Part shown: positions 15,224 to 23,725 of the stretch, piece after piece | Layout: each line of letters opens with the position of its first letter | Position numbering within the stretch: the stretch's first letter is position 1 | Assembly (NCBI GenBank): GCA_910584205.1 | Contig: CAJUAA010000013.1 | Coordinates: 1-64,000 of the forward strand | Origin: an uncultured Lachnospiraceae bacterium | GTDB taxonomy: Bacteria > Bacillota > Clostridia > Lachnospirales > Lachnospiraceae | Length of the DNA: 64,000 nucleotides | Direction of reading: 5' to 3' | Program-made: the position numbers and the translations under genes | The notes under the pieces: generated by a model | What the model was told of the DNA's origin: nothing | Seen by the model: only the letters and a program-made list of their open reading frames with translations | The model's database searches: none

Positions 15224-16348
15224 TCAGACAGGGATTCCCATCTGCTTCCGCACAAACTCCAGCTCCTTTTCGTAAGCAGGATTGCGGAGATCATAAGCAT
15301 AGGAAACTTTCGGCTCATTTTCCCAAAACGGTTCATTGGAACCCGCTTTGATGCATTCCCGAACAAGTGTTTTGTTTATGTGCGGGCCATAACTGATCCC
15401 GTTCTTTTTAAAATCCTTCTTCAGAACTTCATTTCCTTCCAACGGAATTTCCCGATAATCTTTTCCCCTGCAATAACAGATTTTATTTGAATCCCGCCCG
15501 CTGATGGAACGCCCGTACATGATCGGATAATCGATTTTCTCCGGATCTTCCGGGAGCGGAGCATGTCCGATGATCTCATATTCTCCATAGAAAAAACGAT
15601 TGTCCATCATATACTCAGAAGGGCAGCTTTTTAACTTCTGCAGTTCGTCGATGCTCAGATTCGGATCTTCTGTAATGATATGGAAGATGGAAACGCAGAG
15701 CGCTTTTCCCATAAGGATATTCCAGAACTCCCCGCCGTCTTTTATAAACTGCCGGACATCCAGCAGAATCCGGCCGTAGCCATAGTTCCTGCGGTCATAC
15801 TGAAAACGAAAGAAATCACCTTCCCGATATTTGCACCGCCGCCTTTTCGCCCCTGCAAACGCCTGAATCTCCGCCAGGTCTTCCGCACCGGTATCCGCGA
15901 TCCACTGATCGAGAAACTTCAAAAGTCCTTCCTCGTCCATGGCAGGAACGCCGGCAAAGCCTGATGAATAATACGTTCTCTGCGTTGTATAATTTGCAAG
16001 CGTCATACCGCCTTTTTGTTCCTGCCCGCCGCCAAAGCTGAAATACATTCCATAAGGCGTACATCTCTGGATATTGACGCCGTTTAACCGCCTGGGCTTT
16101 CCCTTTGCCGTAATCGGAGCGATCATCGTGCGGTTGTCCTGGGTCTTAAGACGCCAGGAATTTTCACGAAAGCTTCCGCTGTCATGAAGCCAGATGACTT
16201 TGCGGAGAATATCGCCGTCAAAGAACAGAATATCCTTTCCTGTGGAACGCTCGGGATTCACGCTGTTATTCGGAATCTCCACACGCTCCCAGGCCGGCTC
16301 CACAGGCTCCAGTCCCAGATACATCCGTTGTTCATTAGTCAGTTCCAT
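15224..16348 (-). CDS. Imm26-like immunity-family protein
   Basis: The protein is 374 aa. The block GDFFRFQYDRRNYGYGRI near residues 175-192 matches the signature of Imm26-type immunity proteins, followed by LLDVRQF. The first 170 residues are an additional domain with PERSTGKDILFFDGDILRKV that I do not recognise. The last 130 include a metal-like or DNA-like DYREIPLEGNEV block. Imm26 proteins are predicted to protect against polymorphic toxins. There is no toxin nearby. The ATG (MELTNEQ) lies behind a gggagctgtat site. Confidence 0.6.
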   Translation of the reverse strand: MELTNEQRMYLGLEPVEPAWERVEIPNNSVNPERSTGKDILFFDGDILRKVIWLHDSGSFRENSWRLKTQDNRTMIAPITAKGKPRRLNGVNIQRCTPYGMYFSFGGGQEQKGGMTLANYTTQRTYYSSGFAGVPAMDEEGLLKFLDQWIADTGAEDLAEIQAFAGAKRRRCKYREGDFFRFQYDRRNYGYGRILLDVRQFIKDGGEFWNILMGKALCVSIFHIITEDPNLSIDELQKLKSCPSEYMMDNRFFYGEYEIIGHAPLPEDPEKIDYPIMYGRSISGRDSNKICYCRGKDYREIPLEGNEVLKKDFKKNGISYGPHINKTLVRECIKAGSNEPFWENEPKVSYAYDLRNPAYEKELEFVRKQMGIPV

Positions 16349-16388
16349 ATACAGCTCCCCCCTTGTCCTCCTGATGCCAGGGCTTTGA

Positions 16389-16910
16389 TCAGTCCCCTTC
16401 TTTTCTTTCTTCCTGATAGCTTCCGGCCGCCTCGTCCAGCACCTGCATCAGCTTTTTTTCCTGTTCCGTTCCCAGATACGCTTTCTGATAAACCATACAA
16501 AGACCGTTATTTTCCCAGAAACCGTCACAGCGGTCCAGCCCGTAAAAGTACATGATATCCCCATAATATTCCATCTTCGCTTTAAAATAAAATCTCCCGG
16601 AGAGCGGAGTCAGTTCCATCGCTCCTGAAAATGTACCGGTCTCCTTAAATTCTTCCACTGCATAGTATACTTTATTGTCCATTAGCATGGCCAGACATGG
16701 AACTTCTCCCTCTCTTCCATATTCATCCGCAGGTGCATAGGTGTGCAGCATTTCCACCTCAGAAGCATGAGATTTTGCCTCTTTAAAGGCATCATTCACC
16801 CTGAATGAAATCCGATACTTTCCATCATCTTCTCCATAAATCTCGTCTTCTGCCATGTGAAAAGATGATGAGAGAATGATATCCTTTTCTTTTGCCTGAT
16901 ATGCTTTCAT
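16389..16910 (-). CDS. Unassigned island protein (possible immunity protein)
   Basis: The start is the ATG at 16910 behind gaggggga, giving 173 aa; the frame is open further upstream without a site. No signal peptide or membrane segment is seen. A beta-rich centre (ELTPLSGRFYFKAKMEYYGDIMYFYGLD) suggests a compact globular fold. The length, acidity and position between an Imm26-like gene and other orphan small proteins fit an immunity protein. That is context only. Confidence 0.55.
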   Translation of the reverse strand: MKAYQAKEKDIILSSSFHMAEDEIYGEDDGKYRISFRVNDAFKEAKSHASEVEMLHTYAPADEYGREGEVPCLAMLMDNKVYYAVEEFKETGTFSGAMELTPLSGRFYFKAKMEYYGDIMYFYGLDRCDGFWENNGLCMVYQKAYLGTEQEKKLMQVLDEAAGSYQEERKEGD

Positions 16911-17244
16911 AAAAAATCCCCCTCGTATCTCTGAAGTTTGATGATTTTGCGACATCCTCCTTTGATTTTGGCAAAGAAGACAAAACATCACTGTATGCTC
17001 TGCCACTTTCCTGTAAATCACTGCCGGAAAACATTGTTACCTGATTTTATTATACACAGTTTTCCGGCAGATTACAATAAGCGGTGAATCTGCCTCCCGG
17101 CATTTTTAACCGCCTGATTTTCCTTTCGCTCCTTGATGTAAATAATAGAGTCAGTGAGAAAATTTTATTTTCCGGGAACCTTTTGGGACTTTCTGCTATC
17201 ATAAGAGACAGAAGCCGGCAGAATACAGAGTAAGGAGATGAGGC
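16911..17244. other. Intergenic region with a sigma-gene promoter and a possible remnant
   Basis: A 69-codon minus-strand frame (17034-16825) begins FSGSDLQESGRAYSDVLSS and has protein-like composition. It overlaps the better-supported start at 16910 and has only a weak ribosome site, so I treat it as a possible remnant. The right half carries the promoter described at 17175-17202. Nothing else was seen. Confidence 0.35.
17175..17202 (+). promoter_or_regulatory. Candidate ECF-type (autoregulated) promoter of the sigma gene
   Basis: GGAACC (17175-17180) carries the AAC core common in ECF -35 elements and lies 16 bases from TATCAT (17197-17202). A poor sigma-A -35 and an AAC core suggest the sigma factor may drive its own operon. 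Confidence 0.4.
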
Positions 17245-17718
17245 ATGGCAGTCATAGACCATAAAACATTTGAAAAACAGATCCGGGAATGGATGCCGAA
17301 TCTGTACCGACTTGCCTACGGCATCCTGCACAATCGGTCGGACGCCGAGGACGCCGTCAGCGAGACGCTCCTGCGGGCACATGAAAAACTGCATACACTG
17401 CGCGAAGCGGGCCATTTCCATGCATGGCTCATGCAGATTGCCGCAAATGAGGCAAAGAAAATCTATGCGGAAAATAAAAAACATGCACCCATGGAAAATA
17501 TGGAGCCTTACATGCCGGCTTTTGAGGATGATCATCACGAACTCTGGGATGTGGTGATGGAGCTTAAGCTGTGTTATCGGGAAACGATCCTTTTGTATTT
17601 CTATGAACGGCTTTCCATCCCGGAGATTGCAAAGGCTCTCCGCATCTCTCAGGGCACCGTAAAGTCCCGGCTTTCCAGAGGAAAAAAACTGCTTCGTGAA
17701 AAATTATCAGACGATTGA
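17245..17718 (+). CDS. ECF-family RNA polymerase sigma factor
   Basis: The protein is 157 aa, with an ATG behind gtaaggagatgaggc. Region 2 is visible as LYRLAYGILHNRSDAEDAV and ETLLRAHEKL (20-50). Region 4 is a helix-turn-helix, IPEIAKALRISQGTVKSRL, near 127-145, preceded by YRETILLYFYE. The adjacent membrane-anchored protein 21 bp downstream is the likely anti-sigma factor. The signal sensed is unknown. Confidence 0.9.
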   Translation: MAVIDHKTFEKQIREWMPNLYRLAYGILHNRSDAEDAVSETLLRAHEKLHTLREAGHFHAWLMQIAANEAKKIYAENKKHAPMENMEPYMPAFEDDHHELWDVVMELKLCYRETILLYFYERLSIPEIAKALRISQGTVKSRLSRGKKLLREKLSDD

Positions 17719-17739
17719 CCAGAAGAAAGGAATCCCCCT

Positions 17740-19281
17740 ATGAAAAAAAGAATGGATCCGTTTGAACAGAAACTGTTTCAGATTGCAGATCAGGAAAAAA
17801 TGATTCTTCCGGATACTTTATATGAGAAGACAGAACATACATTCAATCATTTATCAAAACACTCTTTCGCTTTTCGGATGAACTGGAAAAGAGCGCTGAT
17901 CCTGGCCGCCGCACTGACCGCCCTGTGTTCTGCCACCGTCATGGCGGCAGTCAGCGCCGTGCAGCAGCGGATGGAAGCCATGAACGAACAGGAGATCGAA
18001 GATTATTTCGTGCAGATCTACGCCAGCAGACTGGGCGCCGACCACTACAGCCGTCCGCTGACGGACCGTGAACAGACGCGGATGGAAGAACTGAGACAGT
18101 CTTATGAACAGTCGGCTCTCTTTCCGGAAAAAGCGCTCACCATGATCTCCTCTGCGGAAGCATACAACGGAAAAGGGATTGCATTTTCCGGAGACAGCTC
18201 CACCTTCTTCCTGCCGGAACAGGACATGAGCGACGAAGAACTGCTGCAGATCATCGATTTTCGGCACCGGAGAGATTACAGCCTTCAGACCATGAAGGAA
18301 AAGACTGCCGCAGATGAGGCCGCATTTCCGGAGGATGCGATCCGGCAGGAAGCCGCTTCCGCAGGCAGCGACAGCGCGGCCCGGGAAACCGTCATTCCCT
18401 ATACCGGGGATCTGGAGATCCAGAAGATTGCGGCAGGACAGCAGGATCTGTTTCTTATGGGGAAAAATGCCGTTCACCGCATGGCGGCCGGCAGCGGCGA
18501 CTCCGAGCTGTTTTTCGATGATTTTGATACCGACACTTTCGTCAGCGCGCTTTATGAAGATCAAAAGGGAACCGTTTATCTCGCCCTGAATGAACAGACG
18601 GAAGATACCGGCGGCATGACCATCGCAGGCAGACCGTACCGGCCATCACTCTGGATCCTGAACGCCGACGGCGCAGTGACCGAAAAAACAGATCTGTCCT
18701 CCCTTCCTCTTGACGGGAACGACCAGGTAAGCGTCGTCCGGAGCATGGTGGTGGATGAACATGGTTATATCTATGTACGTGCAGCAGGTGTAAATAATGC
18801 ACTTCTGATCGTTCTGGACAGCCAGGGAAATTATGTCAAGAGTATCACATCAGACGCTTACACCTCCCATGACATGGGCGGACTGTGTATTGGCAGAGAC
18901 GGCCGCATATACACGCAGATACAGGCGGGCAGTCAGATGGGAATCGCAACGATCGACCTGCAGAAAGGAACTCTGGACGAAGTCTTTCCAAACATTGTTC
19001 CGGAAGGAACAGTCATGCTGGATGTGATCGCCCCCGGAGCGGACAGCGATCTCATATTCTGGGGATATGACGGGATCTTTACCTACCATCCCGGCGATAC
19101 CGAAGCCGACTGCGTCCTGCCTGCTTATGAAGCCCCATTTGCATGGGAAAATGCTCCTCGCTGTGCGCTTTCCGACGGCAGGCTCGTGTTCGCAGACTGC
19201 ACCGAATACCGGACAGAAGGAGAAGATGTATTCCGCATTCCGGAACATGTATGTTTTTATTACCTGTCCGGCACAAGATAA
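17740..19281 (+). CDS. Membrane-anchored regulator of the sigma factor with extracytoplasmic beta-propeller-like domain
   Basis: The protein is 513 aa. Residues 1-45 are cytosolic (FEQKLFQIADQEKMIL). One transmembrane helix follows at about 49-68 (RALILAAALTALCSATVMAA), and the large remainder is outside. The external part has repeating strand blocks such as GTVYLALNEQ, GYIYVRAAGVNNALLIVLD and GRIYTQIQAG, typical of a WD/NHL-like propeller. Short spacing to the sigma gene suggests an anti-sigma factor whose sensor domain is unusually large. The zinc-binding anti-sigma motif is absent. A strong terminator closes the operon. Confidence 0.7.
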   Translation: MKKRMDPFEQKLFQIADQEKMILPDTLYEKTEHTFNHLSKHSFAFRMNWKRALILAAALTALCSATVMAAVSAVQQRMEAMNEQEIEDYFVQIYASRLGADHYSRPLTDREQTRMEELRQSYEQSALFPEKALTMISSAEAYNGKGIAFSGDSSTFFLPEQDMSDEELLQIIDFRHRRDYSLQTMKEKTAADEAAFPEDAIRQEAASAGSDSAARETVIPYTGDLEIQKIAAGQQDLFLMGKNAVHRMAAGSGDSELFFDDFDTDTFVSALYEDQKGTVYLALNEQTEDTGGMTIAGRPYRPSLWILNADGAVTEKTDLSSLPLDGNDQVSVVRSMVVDEHGYIYVRAAGVNNALLIVLDSQGNYVKSITSDAYTSHDMGGLCIGRDGRIYTQIQAGSQMGIATIDLQKGTLDEVFPNIVPEGTVMLDVIAPGADSDLIFWGYDGIFTYHPGDTEADCVLPAYEAPFAWENAPRCALSDGRLVFADCTEYRTEGEDVFRIPEHVCFYYLSGTR

Positions 19282-19294
19282 GCAGTACCGCTCA

Positions 19295-19334
19295 GGCTCT
19301 GTTCCAGACTAACCGGAACAGAGCCGCTTTTTTA
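19295..19334 (+). terminator. Rho-independent terminator of the sigma operon
   Basis: A perfect 11-bp stem (ggctctgttcc 19295-19305, ggaacagagcc 19315-19325) is followed by gcttttttta. It overlaps the end of the convergent small membrane protein gene. Confidence 0.92.
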
Positions 19335-19578
19335 TAAGCAGACAAACCGCCAGACGAAAAGCAGCGCCTGCCAGAACCGTAAAGAAACCGATCCTGCAAA
19401 GCGCATCTCCAATGCCCAGGTTGATGGCATACTGAATCTGCAGTTCAAGCGGCGGGTCCTGATACGGGATTCCGGCTTTTATCACTTCGTAATAGGCTCC
19501 GACCGCGAATACGATGCATCCGGCCAGCAGCACCGCGCCGCTCCATGTACGCAGCGCATGTTTCATTTTCTCTTCCAT
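19309..19578 (-). CDS. Small two-helix membrane protein
   Basis: I start at the ATG at 19578, with aaggaagg about 14 bases upstream, giving 89 aa. Two hydrophobic segments are clear (SGAVLLAGCIVFAVGAYYEV and FFTVLAGAAFRLAVCLLI) with a loop GIPYQDPPLELQIQYAI between. I recognise no family. Its 3' end lies inside the terminator of the convergent sigma operon. Confidence 0.55.
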   Translation of the reverse strand: MEEKMKHALRTWSGAVLLAGCIVFAVGAYYEVIKAGIPYQDPPLELQIQYAINLGIGDALCRIGFFTVLAGAAFRLAVCLLIKKRLCSG

Positions 19579-19684
19579 AATAAAGAATTGATTCCTTCCT
19601 TGAATGATGTCTTCGATATCTTCGCTCCAGAGCGTGTATGAAAAATACGTTCCGCCCACTGTATGTCACAGTCCGGGACCGAAG

Positions 19685-20053
19685 TTATGCCTCCACAAAA
19701 TACCCGGCGGCCTCCAGTACCTGAAGCGCTCTCTCGTAATGTTCCTGTCTGGTCAGAATGTAGTCTGTATGATAGGTGGATATGGCAAAAATCCCGATGT
19801 GGTTTTCCGCCAGCAGCGATGTGATTTTTGCCAGAATCCCAATCAGTGAAAAATCCAGCATGCCCTGGATTCGAAACGCCTTCCATCCGTCCTCCCGCTC
19901 CGTCGTATTCTCTGGTACATGTTCAGTCAGGCAGACCAGAGACTTTTCTTCGTCCGTCTGCCCGGTGAAGCAGAAGGCTGTATCCCGATTCACCTGCGAA
20001 TAATCCGACACTTTACAGATTGAAAAGGTGCCGGGTATTTTCTTTATGTTCAT
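19685..20053 (-). CDS. ACT-domain protein
   Basis: The protein is 122 aa. The second half (GMLDFSLIGILAKITSLL, AENHIGIFAISTYHTDYIL, ALQVLEAAGYFV) is a classical beta-alpha-beta-beta-alpha-beta ACT repeat, found in the ACT_7/CASTOR-like small proteins of Clostridia. Such domains bind amino acids or other small ligands. A ligand cannot be assigned. The gene is 13 bp upstream of the DUF6882-like gene stop in opposite order (it is the next gene downstream). Confidence 0.78.
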   Translation of the reverse strand: MNIKKIPGTFSICKVSDYSQVNRDTAFCFTGQTDEEKSLVCLTEHVPENTTEREDGWKAFRIQGMLDFSLIGILAKITSLLAENHIGIFAISTYHTDYILTRQEHYERALQVLEAAGYFVEA

Positions 20054-20066
20054 GCCGTCTCCTTCC

Positions 20067-20855
20067 TCACCCTCTGTCCCCGGACTCCGTACGATCTTTG
20101 GTTCCGTGGCTTTTTGTCCCGGACGGCCTGTTTGTCATGGAGCAGATCCGCAGACATTCCCCCGCCTGTTCCAATTCCATGTACAGATCCTCATCGAAAT
20201 GAGCCGTCAATGTATGTCCGTTCCAGTCGTATTCCGTACGATTCCATGAGAGAAAACCTTCCGCAAAAAGTCTGTGGTCGATCGGAAACTGCTGCATGCA
20301 CTGAGTGGTTATGGATATAAATTTATGCATGTCCACCGGCGCAAATACCTCCTCCGGAACGCCCGAAAATGCAACGAAGATCGCTCCGCCGGAATGCGGC
20401 CCTCTGTAATAACAGTATTTTTCAGCCAGGCCGCAGGTTACAATGGACAGATTGTGCCCATGACAGGTATCATCCAGTGTAAATTCTGCAGTTGTCAGCG
20501 GCTTTAATCCAAAGCGTTCTCCCTTTTCCTTTGTCTTTTGGGCAAGCTGAATGATCTCCTCCGAAAAACCGTTGATATTCTCCCATCCCCACAGCCAGGT
20601 ATTGTCCGCTGTCGATTCGCTTCCAAGAAACTGAATGGGATACGCGCGGTTTCCAAACCGGATCGTCCCTTCTGCAAAATCAACATTCCAGTCCTGCCCC
20701 TTTACCACGAGCTCGCTGCAGGCCGTCTGTATCGCCATCATCTTTCCCAGACACACCGAGAAAACCTGGAACCAGTTTCCCCTGTCCAGATCCAGGCCAT
20801 CGATAAAGCTTCCCTGCGTTGTTTCCTTTTTCTTCGTTCTGTGAAATATTCCCAT
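20067..20855 (-). CDS. DUF6882-like cytosolic protein (probable immunity-type)
   Basis: I choose the ATG at 20855 behind cggaggg; a TTG further up lacks a site. The result is 262 aa. NTWLWGWENINGFSEE, with its tryptophan cluster, and the paired FQVFSVCLGKM block are what I associate with the DUF6882 family, whose function is unknown. There are no membrane segments. It is embedded among other orphan small proteins of the island, and the first gene of that set ends three bases from its start. Confidence 0.55.
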   Translation of the reverse strand: MGIFHRTKKKETTQGSFIDGLDLDRGNWFQVFSVCLGKMMAIQTACSELVVKGQDWNVDFAEGTIRFGNRAYPIQFLGSESTADNTWLWGWENINGFSEEIIQLAQKTKEKGERFGLKPLTTAEFTLDDTCHGHNLSIVTCGLAEKYCYYRGPHSGGAIFVAFSGVPEEVFAPVDMHKFISITTQCMQQFPIDHRLFAEGFLSWNRTEYDWNGHTLTAHFDEDLYMELEQAGECLRICSMTNRPSGTKSHGTKDRTESGDRG

Positions 20856-20875
20856 CCGTCTTTCCCTCCGAATAT

Positions 20876-21394
20876 TCAAGTATCATTGCATATCTGGCAC
20901 CCAAAGCAGGTCAAAAAAATACCATGTTTTCCGCACCGGGGAAAACCGCAGCGGACCGGGTCATTTTCTTCCGCTTCTGACATCCAGTTCCTGGATGCCC
21001 CTTCTTTGATGTCGTCAACCGTCATCCGATCGATCAGCTTTTCAAAAGCTCTCAGGTCATGGAAAACCAGTCTTTCATCTGGATGATAGTCCAGCTTTTC
21101 CCAGCCGGTTTTCTTTTTTGCGCCGCCTATAACCTTTTTCATAAACGCTTTGTCTTCTTCAAAGGTTTCTATGGTCCACGGCATCTCTACAATCTCAAAC
21201 CCGACGCATCCTCTGCCCCGGATCTGATCATTTTCTAACAGATAAACCATCAGCCGCTTTTCATTTTCCGTCTGTGCAATGACGGACCCGCTTAACGCCA
21301 GAACACTGATCAGTACATCGGTTCCGCCGTTTGACATCACAAGCGAATCGTCATCCGGGGTAACCCGTTCATCAAATGAAATGATATTTGACAT
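20876..21394 (-). CDS. Unassigned island protein
   Basis: I start at MSNIISFDERV (ATG at 21394, ggggaaaacag site), giving 172 aa; the frame opens further upstream within the next gene. A central KLDYHPDERLVFHDLRAFEKLIDRM block and a cysteine-rich tail (CGFPRCGKHGIFLTCFGCQIC) could bind a metal. I do not recognise the family. Its close packing with its neighbours suggests a common operon. Confidence 0.5.
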   Translation of the reverse strand: MSNIISFDERVTPDDDSLVMSNGGTDVLISVLALSGSVIAQTENEKRLMVYLLENDQIRGRGCVGFEIVEMPWTIETFEEDKAFMKKVIGGAKKKTGWEKLDYHPDERLVFHDLRAFEKLIDRMTVDDIKEGASRNWMSEAEENDPVRCGFPRCGKHGIFLTCFGCQICNDT

Positions 21395-21452
21395 TCTGTT
21401 TTCCCCATGCCCGAAACAGGCCATTTCGTCAGCAGTTTCCTTAGAGGTTTCC

Positions 21453-21914
21453 TTAAAGAAAACAACGGTCTTCCCCAAAGCATTCCTCTCTTTGTACAAT
21501 AAGCTCTTTCAGCCTTTCCAGCTTCTGTAAAAGCTGCTGTTCCTTTTTCTCCGGATCGGCGTCCACGTAATCCACAAAAGAAATCCAACCATCTCTATGG
21601 TCATAAACATCGTTGTATAGATATTTGCAGAATTCGATCATGCTGGTATGAGAATACTCATTTCTGATCTGCTCTTTTTTCAAAAGATACCGTTCATCGT
21701 TTTCCACAATGATATGGCAGTTCCAGCAGCTGACCACGCAGAGCATCCGGTTTGGTTCCAGAAATCCTTTTACGCAGAATGGACTCAGGGTTTCCAGTCC
21801 GTGTATCGCCTGATCCAGCCATTCAAACGCGATATCGTCCAGATAGCTTAAACCGTATGTGGAAGTGCCCTCCAGACCGAAACCGGTCCATCCATTTTCA
21901 GGTTTTGTCAACAT
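21453..21914 (-). CDS. Unassigned island protein
   Basis: The ATG at 21914 follows gaggagaaagag, giving 153 aa. The sequence starts LTKPENGWTGFGLEGTST and includes a helix LDQAIHGLETLSPF and a charged C-terminal coil (EKKEQQLLQKLERLKELI). Aromatic and acidic composition resembles small immunity proteins. No family is recognised and no toxin is adjacent. Confidence 0.5.
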   Translation of the reverse strand: MLTKPENGWTGFGLEGTSTYGLSYLDDIAFEWLDQAIHGLETLSPFCVKGFLEPNRMLCVVSCWNCHIIVENDERYLLKKEQIRNEYSHTSMIEFCKYLYNDVYDHRDGWISFVDYVDADPEKKEQQLLQKLERLKELIVQREECFGEDRCFL

Positions 21915-21947
21915 TCTCTTTCTCCTCACTAAATCTCGTTAAAATTT

Positions 21948-22436
21948 TCACATTCCTGTCACATGAATCACATTGCCGTGCTGTTCGATCATTTTCAGCA
22001 GATCCTCGGTCCTGAGCCAGACCGTCGCCGTATTGTCATTGGGATGTACGCCGATCAGCCCCGGCGCATCCGCAAACGCCTGATCCAGGAAAAACTGCAC
22101 TCTGCACGCCTCATCGTTGAGCAGGCCCAGAGGCGTCACCGCTCCGGGAATGAGTCCCAGCAGGTCCATAAGGTCCCGTTCCGAAGCAAAGCTCAGACGC
22201 CTTGTCTGATGTTTCTGCCGGAATTCATTCAGGTCAACCCGCTTGTCCCCTTTCACGGTTATGAGATAATAGTTTCGCTTTTTATCGTCGCGCACAAAGA
22301 GATTTTTGGCGTCGGCCTCCGGATAGGGAAGGGCAACGTCTGAAAGCTCTTCCATGTTATAGACCGCCTTGTGTTCCGTAATCTCGTGCCAGATCTTCCG
22401 GCTCTTCAAATATTCATAAATTTCCTGTTTGTTCAT
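21948..22436 (-). CDS. Prolyl-tRNA deacylase-like YbaK/ProX family protein
   Basis: I start at the ATG at 22436, directly behind ggaggtggaag, giving 162 aa; a longer frame lacks support. MNKQEIYEYLKSRKIWHEITEHKAV is the usual PrdX/ProX opening. KNLFVRDDKKRNYYLITVKGDK holds the conserved lysine-rich strand, and LGLIPGAVTPLGLLND the ligand loop. These enzymes hydrolyse mischarged alanyl- or cysteinyl-tRNAPro. It overlaps the 3' end of the next upstream gene by 23 bp. Confidence 0.88.
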   Translation of the reverse strand: MNKQEIYEYLKSRKIWHEITEHKAVYNMEELSDVALPYPEADAKNLFVRDDKKRNYYLITVKGDKRVDLNEFRQKHQTRRLSFASERDLMDLLGLIPGAVTPLGLLNDEACRVQFFLDQAFADAPGLIGVHPNDNTATVWLRTEDLLKMIEQHGNVIHVTGM

Positions 22437-22995
22437 ACTTCCACCTCCGCTTTGGCATACATTGGAGACCATCCGCATTCTGTCCATTATGGCTTTTTCT
22501 GCGCAGCCTTTTTCGTAACAGAGACAATTCCGCTTTTGGAAACGCCTCCCTGTATCTGGAATTTTGCCATGCCTCATATCCTTCGCCATAACTGCAGCAT
22601 TGGAAGGCATGGCAGACCGAAGCAGAAAAAGGATACAGAAATGTATTGATTTCCAGTATTCTGTCCGAACTTCCGGTATATCGGCGCAATTCTTCCCCTT
22701 CCAGCGGCATTCCAAACGAGCAGCCTACCTCAAAAAGTTCAATAAACAGAATGTCATGTTTCGAAACCAGATGCCAGATCCAGCTGCTGCTTTCCCCATG
22801 CCAGCAAAGCCATTTTTCCTTTTCCGGCCCGTCGAATAACCCCGCAAACGTTTTCAGAAAAATTCCGGGCATCTGCAGGCCGCCCAGATAAGAATTGGAT
22901 AATCGTACCCGTTTCCCTGCCGTCTCTATCTCCGCAAAGATCCAACCATATTCCACTTTCCATATTCTGAATGCTGCATCCTCCATGTTTTCCAT
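22414..22995 (-). CDS. Unassigned island protein
   Basis: The protein is 193 aa from the ATG at 22995, behind caggagt. RIWKVEYGWIFAEIETAGKRV and SFGMPLEGEELRRYTG suggest a compact globular, possibly SUKH- or DUF-type, fold rich in W and C. There are no membrane segments. The C-terminus is basic (LRKRLRRKSHNGQ). It overlaps the deacylase start, so the two are probably co-transcribed. I recognise no family. Confidence 0.5.
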   Translation of the reverse strand: MENMEDAAFRIWKVEYGWIFAEIETAGKRVRLSNSYLGGLQMPGIFLKTFAGLFDGPEKEKWLCWHGESSSWIWHLVSKHDILFIELFEVGCSFGMPLEGEELRRYTGSSDRILEINTFLYPFSASVCHAFQCCSYGEGYEAWQNSRYREAFPKAELSLLRKRLRRKSHNGQNADGLQCMPKRRWKYEQTGNL

Positions 22996-23071
22996 ACTCC
23001 TGCAACGAACCTTCCCTGCAAATCCTGACGCAGAATTTCCGCATCCCGGCCTCCTGTTTCACAGAACTTTT

Positions 23072-23371
23072 TTATTCCCAGTATTGAAAATCGTAACCAT
23101 CCTCCGGTTCCCCGATCTCGTATCCCAGCGCTTCTGTCAATCTTTCTTTCAGCTCGCGATACCATATCTCCCAGACGTCATCCGGCATCGTACCTGCTAT
23201 CTGAATCCCGCCCGGCTCTACAGATGCCCACAGGTCAATGCCCTCGCCGGTCCATCCCGGCCCCGCATCCGTCCCTGACCAATAGGGCATGGAGCGATAG
23301 ACATTTCCAATCCTGGTCCATATCTCTTCCGGCGCTGTATAGTGGACATTTAAGTTTACATCATGCTCCAC
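23072..23371 (-). CDS. Small orphan protein, immunity-like
   Basis: The protein is 99 aa from GTG at 23371, fixed by gaaaggagg six bases upstream. The acidic, tryptophan-rich sequence (WTGEGIDLWASVEPGG, MPDDVWEIWYRELKERL) with a ...DGYDFQYWE end resembles small bacterial immunity proteins that bind toxins by acidic mimicry. That is inference. It is the last of the island set, before the azlCD genes. Confidence 0.5.
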   Translation of the reverse strand: MEHDVNLNVHYTAPEEIWTRIGNVYRSMPYWSGTDAGPGWTGEGIDLWASVEPGGIQIAGTMPDDVWEIWYRELKERLTEALGYEIGEPEDGYDFQYWE

Positions 23372-23401
23372 AGGCTTCCTCCTTTCATGCAGCGAACATA
23401 C

Positions 23402-23725
23402 TCAAAATACAGTCCGTATCAAGACCATATAAAAAATGGTCCCTACGAGTATACTGATCAGCGAATTTCGTTTCCAGCGCTGCAATACAACCACGCTCAC
23501 AGCGGCGATGAGCTCCGGCAGTCCGAAAGGAGCAGCCGAGAATTCCACATCCTTCAGGCAGTAGACAACCAGCATTCCTATGATTGCCGACGGAAGCACT
23601 TTTCCCAGATAGACGATATACCCAGGCGTGTTTTTCCGGAAAACATGAAACGGCAGAAAGCGCAGCAGCCATGTAAAGAACGCCATGGCCAGCACAAGAG
23701 CCGCAGCATGTACGTCAAAATTCAT
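23402..23725 (-). CDS. azlD: AzlD-like branched-chain amino acid exporter subunit
   Basis: The start at MNFDVHAAALVLAM (ATG at 23725, overlapping the azlC end) gives 107 aa with three to four transmembrane segments (ALVLAMAFFTWLLRFLPFHVF, IVYLGKVLPSAIIGMLVVY, LIAAVSVVVLQRW). The size, RxxPF-type motif and partnership with AzlC identify the two-component branched-chain amino acid exporter family. Confidence 0.88.
   Translation of the reverse strand: MNFDVHAAALVLAMAFFTWLLRFLPFHVFRKNTPGYIVYLGKVLPSAIIGMLVVYCLKDVEFSAAPFGLPELIAAVSVVVLQRWKRNSLISILVGTIFYMVLIRTVF

Noticed and set aside
16825..17034. 69-codon minus-strand frame overlapping the orphan gene start at 16910
   Set aside because: Weak ribosome site and overlap with a better-supported start; could be a remnant of an island gene.
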